The notes below the pieces were generated by a model. It ran no database searches, had not been told where the DNA came from, and saw only the letters and a program-made list of their open reading frames with translations. A stretch of DNA of 64,000 nt from Hydractinia symbiolongicarpus (lineage: Eukaryota; Cnidaria; Hydrozoa; Anthoathecata; Hydractiniidae): NCBI RefSeq assembly GCF_029227915.1, contig NC_079878.1:28919501-28983500 (forward strand), read 5' to 3'. The translations under genes were made by a program, and so were the position numbers. How positions within the stretch are numbered: the first letter of the stretch is position 1; the number at the start of each line of letters is the position of its first letter. Positions 26,561 through 39,059 of this stretch are shown in pieces.

Positions 26561-28597
26561 TCAGAAGTATACAAAGAAAGTACCCAGGGAGTAAACTCAT
26601 TTCCCGAACGATTTTTTAAATTATTTTTTCACCACTAAAACGCATGAGACTTATAGTTTTCGGGAATGTTTTCATTTTTGATGAGACGCTTAATGAAGGA
26701 AGTTTAATCGCCGGCAAACGAAAACCCGCGATTTCCCGTAAATCCCGGGCTTGGCCCGTATAGTCGAATGTATACAAAGAAAGTACCCTGTGAGTAAACT
26801 CATTTCCCGAACGATTTTTTAAATTATTTTTTCACCACTAAAACGCATGAGACTTGTAGTTTTCAAAAATGTTTTCATTTTTGATGAGACGCTGAATATA
26901 AGAAGTTTAATCGCCGGCAAACAAAACCCCGCGATTTCCCGTAAATCCTGTGCTTGGCCCGTATAGTCGAGTACATACAAAGAAAGTACCCTGTGAGTAA
27001 ACTCATTTCCAGAACGATTTTTTAATCTATTTTTTCACCACTAAAAGGCATGAGACTTGTAGTTTTAAAAAATGTTTTCATTTTTGATGAGACGCTGAAT
27101 AAAAGATGTTTAATCGCCGGCAAACGAAAACCCGCGATTTCCCGTAAATCCCGGACTCGGCCCGTATAGTCAAAAGTATACAAAGAAAGTACCCAGGGAG
27201 TAAACTCATTTCCCGAACGATTTTTTAAATTATTTTTTCACCACTAAAACGCATGAGACTTGTAGTTTTCAGGAATGTTTTCATTTTTGATAAGACGCTA
27301 AATGAAAGAAGTTTAATCGCCGGCAAACGAAAACCCGCGATTTCCCGTAAATCCCGGGCTTGGCCCGTATAGTCCAATGTATACAAAGAAAGTACCCTGT
27401 GAGTAAACTCATTTCCCGAACGATTTTTTAAATTATTTTTTCACCACTAAAACGCACGAGACTTGTAGTTTTCAAAAATGGTTTCATTTTTGATGAGACG
27501 CTGAATATAAGAAGTTTAATCGCCGGCAAACAAAAACCCGCGATTTCCCGTAAATCCCGTGCTTGGCCCGTATAGTCGAGTACATACAAAGAAAGTACCC
27601 AGGGAGTAAACTCATTTCCCGAACGATTTTTTAAATTATTTTTTCACCACTAAAACGCATGAGACTTGTAGTTTTCAAAAATGTTTTCATTTTTGATGAG
27701 ACGCTGAATAAAAGATGTTTAATCGCCGGCAAACGAAAACCCGCGATTTCCGTAAATTCCGGACTCGGCCCGTATAGTCAGAAGTATAAAAAGAAAGTAC
27801 CCAGGGAGTAAACTCATTTCCCGAACGATTTTTTAAATTATTTTTTCACCACTAAAACGCATGAGACTTGTAGTTTTCAAAAATGTTTTCATTTTTGATG
27901 AGACGCTGAATAAAAGATGTTTAATCGCCGGCAAACGAAAACCCGCGATTTCCGTAAATTCCGGACTCGGCCCGTATAGTCAGAAGTATACAAAGAAAGT
28001 ACCCAGGAAGTAAACTCATTTCATGAACGATTTTTTAAATTATTTTTTCACCACTAAAACGCATGAGACTTGTAGTTTTCAGGAATGTTTTCATTTTTGA
28101 TGAGACGCTTAATGAAGGAAGTTTAATCGCCGGCAAACGAAAACCCGCGATTTCCCGTAAATCCCGGGCTTGGCCCGTATAGTCGAATGTATACAAAGAA
28201 AGTACCCTGTGAGTAAACTCATTTCCAGAACGATTTTTTAATCTATTTTTTCACCACTAAAACGCATGAGACTTGTAGTTTTCAAAAATGTTTTCATTTT
28301 TGATGAGACGCTGAATAAAAGATGTTTAATCGCCGGCAAACGAAAACCCGCGATTTCCCGTAAATCCCGGACTCGGCCCGTATAGTCAAAAGTATACAAA
28401 GAAAGTACCCAGGGAGTAAACTCATTTCCCGAACAATTTTTTAAATTATTTTTTCACCACTAAAACGCATGAGACTTGTAGTTTTCAGGAATGTTTTCAT
28501 TTTTGATGAGACGCTTAATGAAAGAAGTTTAATAGCCGGCAAACGAAAACCCGCGATTTCCCGTAAATCCCGGGTTTGGCCCGTATAGTCCAATGTA

Positions 28598-28621
28598 TTT
28601 GATTTGATTTTTTTTGATTTT
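28598..28621 (-). repeat. A-rich ATC-repeat tail of LINE copy 1
   Basis: On the LINE strand the last bases are AAAATC, then AAAAAAAATC, then AAATC and AAA: a degenerate short tandem tail in place of pure poly(A). Short microsatellite-like tails are known in CR1/L2-type and related LINEs. The same tail is at 36264-36287. Confidence 0.6.
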
Positions 28622-28624
28622 CTC

Positions 28625-28630
28625 TTTATT
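28625..28630 (-). promoter_or_regulatory. Polyadenylation signal AATAAA of LINE copy 1
   Basis: TTTATT on the plus strand, AATAAA on the LINE strand, 28-33 bp before the element's 3' end, the usual position for a polyadenylation signal. Confidence 0.6.
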
Positions 28631-28719
28631 TAACGTCGATAGATACAATAGTATTTAAATAACTAATTTAAATCGACAACAAAACGTAAAACAAGGCAAA
28701 CAGCGATAAAAAATAAGAA

Positions 28720-28737
28720 AAATAAATAAATAAATAA
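28720..28737. repeat. AAAT microsatellite in LINE 3' UTR
   Basis: Four AAAT units plus AA on the plus strand, just beyond the stop codon of the LINE frame. It is present with the same length at 36386-36403. Confidence 0.85.
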
Positions 28738-28743
28738 GTAAAG

Positions 28744-28959
28744 TTATAATATGTATGGTATATCCATGCATATTTTACAGGTGCAAACATCACCTTCCCA
28801 AAATTTTATTGAGCTACGGAAGGCTTCGAGAGAAGGAGCATTCTTTGTAGCGTCAGGCACAGATATCCATAGCTTCCCTGCAATATTTGATAAAGTATTT
28901 AAGCCATAGTACGTTGTCCGACAAGTTGGTCGCCTGATCAAATTAAAGCAACGAAGCAA
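28744..28959 (-). pseudogene. LINE reverse transcriptase C-terminal fragment, copy 1
   Basis: The minus-strand frame encodes about 71 residues and ends in TAA at 28744-28746. It has no start of its own: the frame is open at the insertion edge, where the first codon is TTG, and in the satellite upstream the same frame soon meets TGA. Visible landmarks are Arg-Thr-Thr-Tyr-Tyr-Gly (residues 14-19), a Gly-Lys-Leu-Trp (28-31) followed by Pro35, Ser-Leu-Glu-Ala-Phe (43-47), Ile-Lys-x-Trp (51-54) and a final Cys-x-Cys-x-x-Cys (59, 61, 64). This order matches the region after the polymerase domain in many animal LINE ORF2 proteins. That family assignment is from memory of the pattern, not a search. 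The catalytic polymerase and endonuclease domains are absent, so it cannot be functional. Confidence 0.68.
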
Positions 28960-31900
28960 TACAAAGAAAGTACCCTGTGAGTAAACTCATTTCCCGAACG
29001 ATTTTTTAAATTATTTTTTCACCACTAAAACCCATGAGACTTGTAGTTTTCAAAAATGATTTCATTTTTGATAAGACGCTGAATAAAAGAAGTTTAATCG
29101 CCGGCAAACAAAAACCCGCGATTTCCCGTAAATCCCGTGCTTGGCCCGTATAGTCGAGTACATACAAAGAAAGTACCCTGTGAGTAAACTCATTTCCAGA
29201 ACGATTTTTTAAATTATCTTTTCACCACTAAAACGCATGAGACTTGTAGTTTTCAAAAATGTTTTCATTTTTGATAAGACGCTGAATAAAAGATGTTTAA
29301 TCGCCGGCAAACCAAAAACCGCGATTTCCCGTAAATCCCGTGCTTGGCCCGTATAGTCGAGTACATACAAAGAAAGTACCCTGTGAGTAAACTCATTAGC
29401 AGAACGATTTTTTAAATTATCTTTTCACCTCTAAAACGCATGAGACTTGTAGTTTTCAAAAATGTTTTCATTTTTGATGAGACTCTGAATAAAAGAAGTT
29501 TAATCGCCGGCAAACGAAAACCCGCGAATTCCCGTAAATCCCGGGCTTGGCCCGTATAGTCGAATGTATACAAAGAAAGTACCCTGTGAGTAAACTCATT
29601 TCCCGAACGATTTTTTAAATTATCTTTTCACCACTAAAACGCATGAGACTTGTAGTTTTCAAAAATGTTTTCATTTTTGATAAGACGCTGAATAAAAGAT
29701 GTTTAATCGCCGGCAAAACAAAACCCGCGATTTCCCGTAAATCCCGTGCTTGGCCCGTATAGTCGAGTACATACAAAGAAAGTACCCTGTGAGTAAACTC
29801 ATTTCCAGAAAGATTTTTTAAATTATCTTTTCACCACTAAAACGCATGAGACTTGTAGTTTTCAAAAATGTTTTCATTTTTGATGAGACTCTGAATAAAA
29901 GAAGTTTAATCGCCGGCAAACGAAAACCCGCGAATTCCCGTAAATCCCGGGCTTGGCCCGTATAGTCGAATGTATACGAAGAAAGTACCCTGTGAGTAAA
30001 CTCATTTCCCGAACGATTTTTTAAATTATCTTTTCACCACTAAAACGCATGAGACTTGTAGTTTTCAAAAATGTTTTCATTTTTGATAAGACGCTGAATA
30101 AAAGATGTTTAATCGCCGGCAAACCAAAACCCGCGATTTCCCGTAAATACCGGACTCGGCCCGTATAGTCAAAAGTATACAAAGAAAGTACCCAGGGAGT
30201 AAACTCATTTCCCGAACGATTTTTTAAATTATTTTTTCACCACTAAAACGCATGAGACTTGTAGTTTTCAAAAATGTTTTCATTTTTGATGAGACGCTGA
30301 ATAAAAGATGTTTTATCGTCGGAAACGAAAACCCGCGATTTCATGTAAATCCCGGACTCGGCCCGTATAGTCAAAAGTATACAAAGAAAGTACCCAAGGA
30401 GTAAACTCATTTCCCGAACGATTTTTTGAATTATTTTTTCACCACTAAAACGCATGAGACTTGTGATTTTCAGGAATGTTTTCATTTTTGATGAGACGCT
30501 TAATGAAAGAAGTTTAATTGCCGGCAAACGAAAACCCGCGATTTCCCGTAAATCCCGGGCTTGGCCCGTATAGTCGAATGTATACAAAGAAAGTACCTTG
30601 TGAGTAAACTCATTTCCCGAACGATTTTTTAAATTATTTTTTCACCACTAAAACGCATGAGACTTGTAGTTTTCAAAAATGTTTTCATTTTTGATGAGAC
30701 TCTGAATAAAAGAAGTTTAATCGCAGGCAAACGAAAACACGCGAATTCCCGGAAATCCCGGGCTTGGCCCGTATAGTCGAATGTATACAAAGAAAGTACC
30801 CTGTGAGTAAACTCATTTCCCGAACGATTTTTTAAATTATCTTTTCACCACTAAAACGCATGAGACTTGTAGTTTTCAAAAATGTTTTCATTTTTGATAA
30901 GACGCTGAATAAAAAATGTTTAATCGCCGGCAAAACAAAACCCGCGATTTCCCGTAAATCCCGTGCTTGGCCCGTATAGTCGAGTACATACAAAGAAAGT
31001 ACCCTGTGAGTAAACTCATTTCCAGAACGATTTTTTAAATTATCTTTTCACCACTAAAACGCATGAGACTTGTAGTTTTCAAAAATGTTTTCATTTTTGA
31101 TGAGACTCTGAATAAAAGAAGTTTAATCGCCAGCAAACGAAAACCCGCGAATTCCCGTAAATCCCGGGCTTGGCCCGTATAGTCGAATGTATACAAAGAA
31201 AGTACCCTGTGAGTAAACTCATTTCCCGAACGATTTTTTAAATTATCTTTTCACCACTAAAACGCATGAGACTTGTAGTTTTCAAAAATGTTTTCATTTT
31301 TGATAAGACGCTGAATAAAAGATGTTTAATCGCCGGCAAACCAAAACCCGCGATTTCCCGTAAATACCGGACTCGGCCCGTATAGTCAAAAGTATACAAA
31401 GAAAGTACCCAGGGAGTAAACTCATTTCCCGAACGATTTTTTAAATTATTTTTTTACCACTAAAACGCATGAGACTTGTAGTTTTCAAAAATGTTTTCAT
31501 TTTTGATGAGACGCTGAATAAAAGATGTTTAATCGCCGGCAAACGAAAACCCGCGATTTCCCGTAAATCCCGGACTCGGCCCGTATAGTCAAAAGTATAC
31601 AAAGAAAGTACCCAAGGAGTAAACTCATTTCCCGAACGATTTTTTAAATTATTTTTTCACCACTAAAACGCATGAGACTTGTAGTTTTCAGGAATGTTTT
31701 CATTTTTGATGAGACGCTTAATGAAAGAAGTTTAATTGCCGGCAAACGAAAACCCGCGATTTCCCGTAAATCCCGGGCTTGGCCCGTATAGTCGAATGTA
31801 TACAAAGAAAGTACCTTGTGAGTAAACTCATTTCCCGAACGATTTTTTAAATTATTTTTTCACCACTAAAACGCATGAGACTTGTAGTTTTCAAAAATGT

Positions 31901-34900
31901 TTTCATTTTTGATGAGACGTTGAATGTAAGAAGTTTAATCGCCGGCAAACAAAATCCCGCGATTTCCCGTAAATCCCGTGCTTGGCCCGTATAGTCGAAT
32001 GTATACAAAGAAAGTACCCTGTGAGTAAACTCATTTCCCGAACAATTTTTTAAATTATTTTTTCACCACTAAAACACATGAGACTTGTAGTTTTCAAAAA
32101 TGTTTTCATTTTTGATGAGACTCTGTATAAAAGAAGTTTAATCGCCGGCAAACGAAAACCCGCGAATTCCCGTAAATCCCGGGCTTGGCCCGTATAGTCG
32201 AATGTATACAAAGAAAGTACCCTGTGAGTAAACTCATTTCCCGAAAAATTTTTAAATTATCTTTTCACCACTAAAACGCATGAGACTTGTAGTTTTCAAA
32301 AATGTTTTCATTTTTGATAAGACGCTGAATAAAAGATGTTTAATCGCCGGCAAACCAAAACCCGCGATTTCCCGTAAATACCGGACTCGGCCCGTATAGT
32401 CAAAAGTATACAAAGAAAGTACCCAGGGAGTAAACTCATTTCCCGAACGATTTTTTGAATTATTTTTTCACCACTAAAACGCATCAGACTTGTAGTTTTC
32501 AGGAATGTTTTCATTTTTGATGAGACGCTTAATGAAAGAAGTTTAATTGCCGGCAAACGAAAACCCGCGATTTCCCGTAAATCCCGGGCTTGGCCCGTAT
32601 AGTCGAATGTATACAAAGAAAGTACCTTGTGAGTAAACTCATTTCCCGAACGATTTTTAAAATTATTTTTTCACCACTAAAACGCATGAGACTTGTAGTT
32701 TTCAAAAATGTTTTCATTTTTGATGAGACTCTGAATAAAAGAAGTTTAATCGCAGGCAAACGAAAACCCGCGAATTCCCGTAAATCCCGGGCTTGGCCCG
32801 TATAGTCGAATGTATACAAAGAAAGTACCCTGTGAGTAAACTCATTTCCCGAACGATTTTTTAAATTATCTTTTCACCACTAAAACGCATGAGACTTGTA
32901 GTTTTCAAAAATGTTTTCATTTTTGATAAGACGCTGAATAAAAAATGTTTAATCGCCGGCAAAACAAAACCCGCGATTTCCCGTAAATCCCGTGCTTGGC
33001 CAGTATAGTCGAGTACATACAAAGAAAGTACCCTGTGAGTAAACTCATTTCCAGAACGATTTTTTAAATTATCTTTTCACCACTAAAACGCATGAGACTT
33101 GTAGTTTTCAAAAATGTTTTCATTTTTGATAAGACGCTGAATAAAAGATGTTTAATCGCCGGCAAACCAAAACCCGCGATTTCCCGTAAATACCGGACTC
33201 GGCCCGTATAGTCAAAAGTATACAAAGAAAGTACCCAGGGAGTAAACTCATTTCCCGAACGATTTTTTAAATTATTTTTTCACCACTAAAACGCATGAGA
33301 CTTGTAGTTTTCAAAAATGTTTTCATTTTTGATAAGACGCTGAATAAAAGATGTTTAATCGCCGGCAAACCAAAACCCGCGATTTCCCGTAAATACCGGA
33401 CTCGGCCCGTATAGTCAAAAGTATACAAAGAAAGTACCCAGGGAGTAAACTCATTTCCCGAACGATTTTTTAAATTATTTTTTTACCACTAAAACGCATG
33501 AGACTTGTAGTTTTCAAAAATGTTTTCATTTTTGATGAGACGCTGAATAAAAGATGTTTAATCGCCGGCAAACGAAAACCCGCGATTTCCCGTAAATCCC
33601 GGACTCGGCCCGTATAGTCAAAAGTATACAAAGAAAGTACCCAAGGAGTAAACTCATTTCCCGAACGATTTTTTAAATTATTTTTTCACCACTAAAACGC
33701 ATGAGACTTGTAGTTTTCAGGAATGTTTTCATTTTTGATGAGACGCTTAATGAAAGAAGTTTAATTGCCGGCAAACGAAAACCCGCGATTTCCCGTGAAT
33801 CCCGGGCTTGGCCCGTATAGTCGAATGTATACAAAGAAAGTACCTTGTGAGTAAACTCATTTCCCGAACGATTTTTTAAATTATTTTTTCACCACTAAAA
33901 CGCATGAGACTTGTAGTTTTCAAAAATGTTTTCATTTTTGATGAGACGTTGAATGTAAGAAGTTTAATCGCCGGCAAACAAAATCCCGCGATTTCCCGTA
34001 AATCCCGTGCTTGGCCCGTATAGTCGAATGTATACAAAGAAAGTACCCTGTGAGTAAACTCATTTCCCGAACAATTTTTTAAATTATTTTTTCACCACTA
34101 AAACACATGAGACTTGTAGTTTTCAAAAATGTTTTCATTTTTGATGAGACTCTGTATAAAAGAAGTTTAATCGCCGGCAAACGAAAACCCGCGAATTCCC
34201 GTAAATCCCGGGCTTGGCCCGTATAGTCAAATGTATACAAAGAAAGTACCCTGTGAGTAAACTCATTTCCCGAAAAATTTTTAAATTATCTTTTCACCAC
34301 TAAAACGCATGAGACTTGTAGTTTTCAAAAATGTTTTCATTTTTGATAAGACGCTGAATAAAAGATGTTTAATCGCCGGCAAACCAAAACCCGCGATTTC
34401 CCGTAAATACCGGACTCGGCCCGTATAGTCAAAAGTATACAAAGAAAGTACCCATGGAGTAAACTCATTTCCCGAACGATTTTTTGAATTATTTTTTCAC
34501 CACTAAAACGCATGAGACTTGTAGTTTTCAGGAATGTTTTCATTTTTGATGAGACGCTTAATGAAAGAAGTTTAATTGCCGGCAAACGAAAACCCGCGAT
34601 TTCCCGTAAATCCCAGGCTTGGCCCGTATAGTCGAATGTATACAAAGAAAGTATCTTGTGAGTAAACTCATTTTCCGAACGATTTTTTAAATTATTTTTT
34701 CACCACTAAAACGCATAAGACTTGTAGTTTTCAAAAATGTTTTCATTTTTGATGAGACGTTGAATGTAAGAAGTTTAATCGCCGGCAAACAAAAACCCGC
34801 GATTTCCCGTAAATCCCGGGCTTGGCCCGTATAGTCGAATGTATACAAAGAAAGTACCTTGTGAGTAAACTCATTTCCCGAACGATTTTTTAAATTATTT

Positions 34901-36263
34901 TTTCACAACTAAAACGCATAAGACTTGTAGTTTTCAAAAATGTTTTCATTTTTGATGAGACTCTGAATAAAAGAAGTTTAATCGCCGGCAAACGAAAACC
35001 CGCGAATTCCCGTAAATCCCGGGCTTGGCCCGTATAGTCGAATGTATACGAAGAAAGTACCCTGTGAGTAAACTCATTTCCCGAACGATTTTTTAAATTA
35101 TCTTTTCACCACTAAAACGCATGAGACTTGTAGTTTTCAAAAATGTTTTCATTTTTGATAAGACGCTGAATAAAAGATGTTTAATCGCCGGCAAACCAAA
35201 ACCCGCGATTTCCCGTAAATACCGGACTCGGCCCGTATAGTCAAAAGTATACAAAGAAAGTACCCAGGGAGTAAACTCATTTCCCGAACGATTTTTTAAA
35301 TTATTTTTTCACCACTAAAACGCATGAGACTTGTAGTTTTCAAAAATGTTTTCATTTTTGATGAGACTCTGTATAAAAGAAGTTTAATCGCCGGCAAACG
35401 AAAACCCGCGAATTCCCGTAATTCCCGGGCTTGGCCCGTATAGTCGAATGTATACAAAGAAAGTACCCTGTGAGTAAACTCATTTCCCGAAAAATTTTTA
35501 AATTATCTTTTCACCACTAAAACGCATGAGACTTGTAGTTTTCAAAAATGTTTTCATTTTTGATAAGACGCTGAATAAAAGATGTTTAATCGCCGGCAAA
35601 CGAAAACCCGCGATTTCCCGTAAATACCGGACTCGGCCCGTATAGTCAAAAGTATACAAAGAAAGTACCCAAGGAGTAAACTCATTTCCCGAACGATTTT
35701 TTAAATTATTTTTTCACCACTAAAACGCATGAGACTTGTAGTTTTCAGGAATGTTTTCATTTTTGATGAGACGCTTAATGAAGGAAGTTTAATCGCCGGC
35801 AAACGAAAACCCGCGATTTCCCGTAAATCCCGGGCTTGGCCCGTATAGTCGAATGTATACAAAGAAAGTACCCTGTGAGTAAACTCATTTCCAGAACGAT
35901 TTTTTAATCTATTTTTTCACCACTAAAACGCATGAGACTTGTAGTTTTCAAAAATGTTTTCATTTTTGATGAGACGCTGAATAAAAGATGTTTAATCGCC
36001 GGCAAACGAAAACCCGCGATTTCCCGTAAATCCCGGACTCGGCCCGTATAGTCAAAAGTATACAAAGAAAGTACCCAGGGAGTAAACTCATTTCCCGAAC
36101 AATTTTTTAAATTATTTTTTCACCACTAAAACGCATGAGACTTGTAGTTTTCAGGAATGTTTTCATTTTTGATGAGACGCTTAATGAAAGAAGTTTAATA
36201 GCCGGCAAACGAAAACCCGCGATTTCCCGTAAATCCCGGGCTTGGCCCGTATAGTCCAATGTA
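28960..36263. repeat. 203-bp satellite array, middle block
   Basis: The same 203-bp satellite resumes in phase directly after the first LINE fragment (TACAAAG at 28960) and continues without interruption to the second fragment. The 36 monomers include the first full type 1 ten-monomer unit (33627-35654). No gene was seen. Confidence 0.98.
33627..35654 (+). repeat. Type 1 higher-order repeat (10-mer, 2028 bp)
   Basis: Leftmost complete A-J unit. A ends GTGAATCCCGGG. B and C match type 2. D has GAAAAATTTTT. E has TTTTTTGAATTA and CCCAGGC. F has TATCTTGTG. G has CACAACT with CATAAG. H starts TACGAAG. I has CTGTATAAAAG with GTAATTCCCGGG. J again has GAAAAATTTTT. D and J are each 202 bp, so the unit is 2028 bp and not 2030. 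Confidence 0.85.
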
Positions 36264-36290
36264 TTTGATTTGATTTTTTTTGATTTTCTC

Positions 36291-36296
36291 TTTATT
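36291..36296 (-). promoter_or_regulatory. Polyadenylation signal AATAAA of LINE copy 2
   Basis: Same hexamer at the same place in the second LINE fragment. Confidence 0.6.
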
Positions 36297-36409
36297 TAAC
36301 GTCGATAGATACAATAGTATTTAAATAACTAATTTAAATCGACAACAAAACGTAAAACAAGGCAAACAGCGATAAAAAATAAGAAAAATAAATAAATAAA
36401 TAAGTAAAG

Positions 36410-36625
36410 TTATAATATGTATGGTATATCCATGCATATTTTACAGGTGCAAACATCACCTTCCCAAAATTTTATTGAGCTACGGAAGGCTTCGAGAGAA
36501 GGAGCATTCTTTGTAGCGTCAGGCACAGATATCCATAGCTTCCCTGCAATATTTGATAAAGTATTTAAGCCATAGTACGTTGTCCGACAAGTTGGTCGCC
36601 TGATCAAATTAAAGCAACGAAGCAA
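36410..36625 (-). pseudogene. LINE reverse transcriptase C-terminal fragment, copy 2
   Basis: Translation identical to the fragment at 28744-28959, with the same truncated start at the insertion edge and the same stop. It is a passenger of the super-unit duplication. The lack of visible substitutions between the two copies indicates a recent duplication or ongoing homogenisation, not selection on the protein, since both lack the catalytic domains. Confidence 0.68.
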
Positions 36626-37437
36626 TACAAAGAAAGTACCCTGTGAGTAAACTCATTTCCCGAACGATTTTTTAAATTATTTTTTCACCACTAAAACCCA
36701 TGAGACTTGTAGTTTTCAAAAATGATTTCATTTTTGATAAGACGCTGAATAAAAGAAGTTTAATCGCCGGCAAACAAAAACCCGCGATTTCCCGTAAATC
36801 CCGTGCTTGGCCCGTATAGTCGAGTACATACAAAGAAAGTACCCTGTGAGTAAACTCATTTCCAGAACGATTTTTTAAATTATCTTTTCACCACTAAAAC
36901 GCATGAGACTTGTAGTTTTCAAAAATGTTTTCATTTTTGATAAGACGCTGAATAAAAGATGTTTAATCGCCGGCAAACCAAAAACCGCGATTTCCCGTAA
37001 ATCCCGTGCTTGGCCCGTATAGTCGAGTACATACAAAGAAAGTACCCTGTGAGTAAACTCATTAGCAGAACGATTTTTTAAATTATCTTTTCACCTCTAA
37101 AACGCATGAGACTTGTAGTTTTCAAAAATGTTTTCATTTTTGATGAGACTCTGAATAAAAGAAGTTTAATCGCCGGCAAACGAAAACCCGCGAATTCCCG
37201 TAAATCCCGGGCTTGGCCCGTATAGTCGAATGTATACAAAGAAAGTACCCTGTGAGTAAACTCATTTCCCGAACGATTTTTTAAATTATCTTTTCACCAC
37301 TAAAACGCATGAGACTTGTAGTTTTCAAAAATGTTTTCATTTTTGATAAGACGCTGAATAAAAGATGTTTAATCGCCGGCAAAACAAAACCCGCGATTTC
37401 CCGTAAATCCCGTGCTTGGCCCGTATAGTCGAGTACA

Positions 37438-39059
37438 TACAAAGAAAGTACCCTGTGAGTAAACTCATTTCCAGAAAGATTTTTTAAATTATCTTTTCAC
37501 CACTAAAACGCATGAGACTTGTAGTTTTCAAAACTGTTTTCATTTTTGATAAGACGCTGAATAAAAGATGTTTAATCGCCGGCAAACCAAAACCCGCGAT
37601 TTCCCGTAAATACCGGACTCGGCCCGTATAGTCAAAAGTATACAAAGAAAGTACCCAGGGAGTAAACTCATTTCCCGAACGATTTTTTAAATTATTTTTT
37701 CACCACTAAAACGCATGAGACTTGTAGTTTTCAAAAATGTTTTCATTTTTGATGAGACGCTGAATAAAAGATGTTTTATCGTCGGAAACGAAAACCCGCG
37801 ATTTCATGTAAATCCCGGACTCGGCCCGTATAGTCAAAAGTATACAAAGAAAGTACCCAAGGAGTAAACTCATTTCCCGAACGATTTTTTGAATTATTTT
37901 TTCACCACTAAAACGCATGAGACTTGTGATTTTCAGGAATGTTTTCATTTTTGATGAGACGCTTAATGAAAGAAGTTTAATTGCCGGCAAACGAAAACCC
38001 GCGATTTCCCGTAAATCCCGGGCTTGGCCCGTATAGTCGAATGTATACAAAGAAAGTACCTTGTGAGTAAACTCATTTCCCGAACGATTTTTTAAATTAT
38101 TTTTTCACCACTAAAACGCATGAGACTTGTAGTTTTCAAAAATGTTTTCATTTTTGATGAGACTCTGAATAAAAGAAGTTTAATCGCAGGCAAACGAAAA
38201 CCCGCGATTTCCCGTAAATCCCGTGCTTGGCCCGTATAGTCGAGTACATACAAAGAAAGTACCCTGTGAGTAAACTCATTTCCAGAAAGATTTTTTAAAT
38301 TATCTTTTCACCACTAAAACGCATGAGACTTGTAGTTTTCAAAAATGTTTTCATTTTTGATAAGACGCTGAATAAAAGATGTTTAATCGCCGGCAAACCA
38401 AAACCCGCGATTTCCCGTAAATACCGGACTCGGCCCGTATAGTCAAAAGTATACAAAGAAAGTACCCAGGGAGTAAACTCATTTCCCGAACGATTTTTTA
38501 AATTATTTTTTCACCACTAAAACGCATGAGACTTGTAGTTTTCAAAAATGTTTTCATTTTTGATGAGACGCTGAATAAAAGATGTTTTATCGTCGGAAAC
38601 GAAAACCCGCGATTTCATGTAAATCCCGGACTCGGCCCGTATAGTCAAAAGTATACAAAGAAAGTACCCAAGGAGTAAACTCATTTCCCGAACGATTTTT
38701 TGAATTATTTTTTCACCACTAAAACGCATGAGACTTGTGATTTTCAGGAATGTTTTCATTTTTGATGAGACGCTTAATGAAAGAAGTTTAATTGCCGGCA
38801 AACGAAAACCCGCGATTTCCCGTAAATCCCGGGCTTGGCCCGTATAGTGGAATGTATACAAAGAAAGTACCTTGTGAGTAAACTCATTTCCCGAACGATT
38901 TTTTAAATTATTTTTTCACCACTAAAACGCATGAGACTTGTAGTTTTCAAAAATGTTTTCATTTTTGATGAGACTCTGAATAAAAGAAGTTTAATCGCAG
39001 GCAAACGAAAACCCGCGAATTCCCGTAAATCCCGGGCTTGGCCCGTATAGTCGAATGTA
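37438..39059 (+). repeat. Local 4-monomer tandem duplication (811 bp x2)
   Basis: Units at 37438-38248 and 38249-39059, specific to super-unit copy 2. Both begin with a CCAGAAAGATT monomer and carry the 202-bp GTCGGAAACG monomer and the TTGTGATTTTCAGG monomer. The first unit ends in a hybrid monomer whose right part (CGTGC ending TCGAGTACA) fits the exchange point. Confidence 0.78.

Larger units (their letters stand above)
1..28597. repeat. 203-bp satellite array, left block
   Basis: This is a continuous head-to-tail array of a 203-bp monomer. In phase with the bases TACAAAG, monomers begin at 200, 403, 606 and 809, and the spacing holds with occasional 1-3 bp indels. The window opens at monomer position 5. 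One half of the monomer is rich in A and T runs; the last 64 bp is GC- and CpG-rich with repeated CCCG. Monomers differ at recurring diagnostic sites: CTGTG or CAGGG near position 17, CCCG or CCAG near 34, AA or GG at 94-95, GATGAG or GATAAG near 111, and three alternative ends (TCGAATGTA, TCGAGTACA, TCAAAAGTA). No gene, RNA gene or foreign insertion was seen in this block. Subtypes are intermixed in short higher-order repeats listed separately. Confidence 0.98.
28598..28959 (-). mobile_element. 5'-truncated LINE 3' end, copy 1
   Basis: This 362-bp non-satellite sequence sits between two complete monomers. Read on the minus strand it holds, in order: an open reading frame beginning at the very edge of the insertion, a stop codon, about 146 bp of AT-rich 3' UTR with an AATAAA 28-33 bp from the end, and a terminal A-rich tail of ATC/AAATC repeats. 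That layout is typical of a 5'-truncated non-LTR retrotransposon. The translated part resembles the C-terminal tail of CR1/L2/Jockey-like reverse transcriptases. No long target-site duplication is visible; at most the 2-bp AT is shared by both flanks. No terminal inverted repeats were seen. The exact clade is not resolved. Confidence 0.72.
27989..35654 (+). repeat. 7666-bp super-unit, copy 1 (with LINE fragment)
   Basis: This block has 36 monomers plus the 362-bp LINE fragment and is followed immediately by a second copy at 35655. Matching rare variants include AATAGCCGGC before the insertion, ACTAAAACCCATGAG after it, CCAAAAACCGCG, CATTAGCAGAACG, CCAGAAAGATT and GTCGGAAACG, in the same order in both copies at an initial offset of 7666 bp. 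Left of 27989 the sequences no longer match. Confidence 0.85.
36264..36625 (-). mobile_element. 5'-truncated LINE 3' end, copy 2
   Basis: The same 362-bp sequence as 28598-28959, with no difference found by eye, flanked by the same satellite variants on both sides. It therefore arose by duplication of the surrounding super-unit, not by a second insertion. The left flank differs from copy 1 by one base (CGGGCTTGG here, CGGGTTTGG there). Confidence 0.75.

Noticed and set aside
28635-28677. GTCGAT/ATCGAC inverted repeat (28635-28640 and 28672-28677) in the LINE 3' UTR as a structured RNA element.
   Set aside because: The arms are only six bases with a 31-bp spacer in AT-rich DNA, and both copies come from one duplication, so there is no independent conservation.
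28598-28959. Insertion as a DNA transposon (TA target, terminal inverted repeats).
   Set aside because: The two ends are not inverted copies of each other, only short TTTGAT-like similarity was seen, and no clear TA duplication is present. The stop codon, AATAAA and repeat tail fit a LINE 3' end better.
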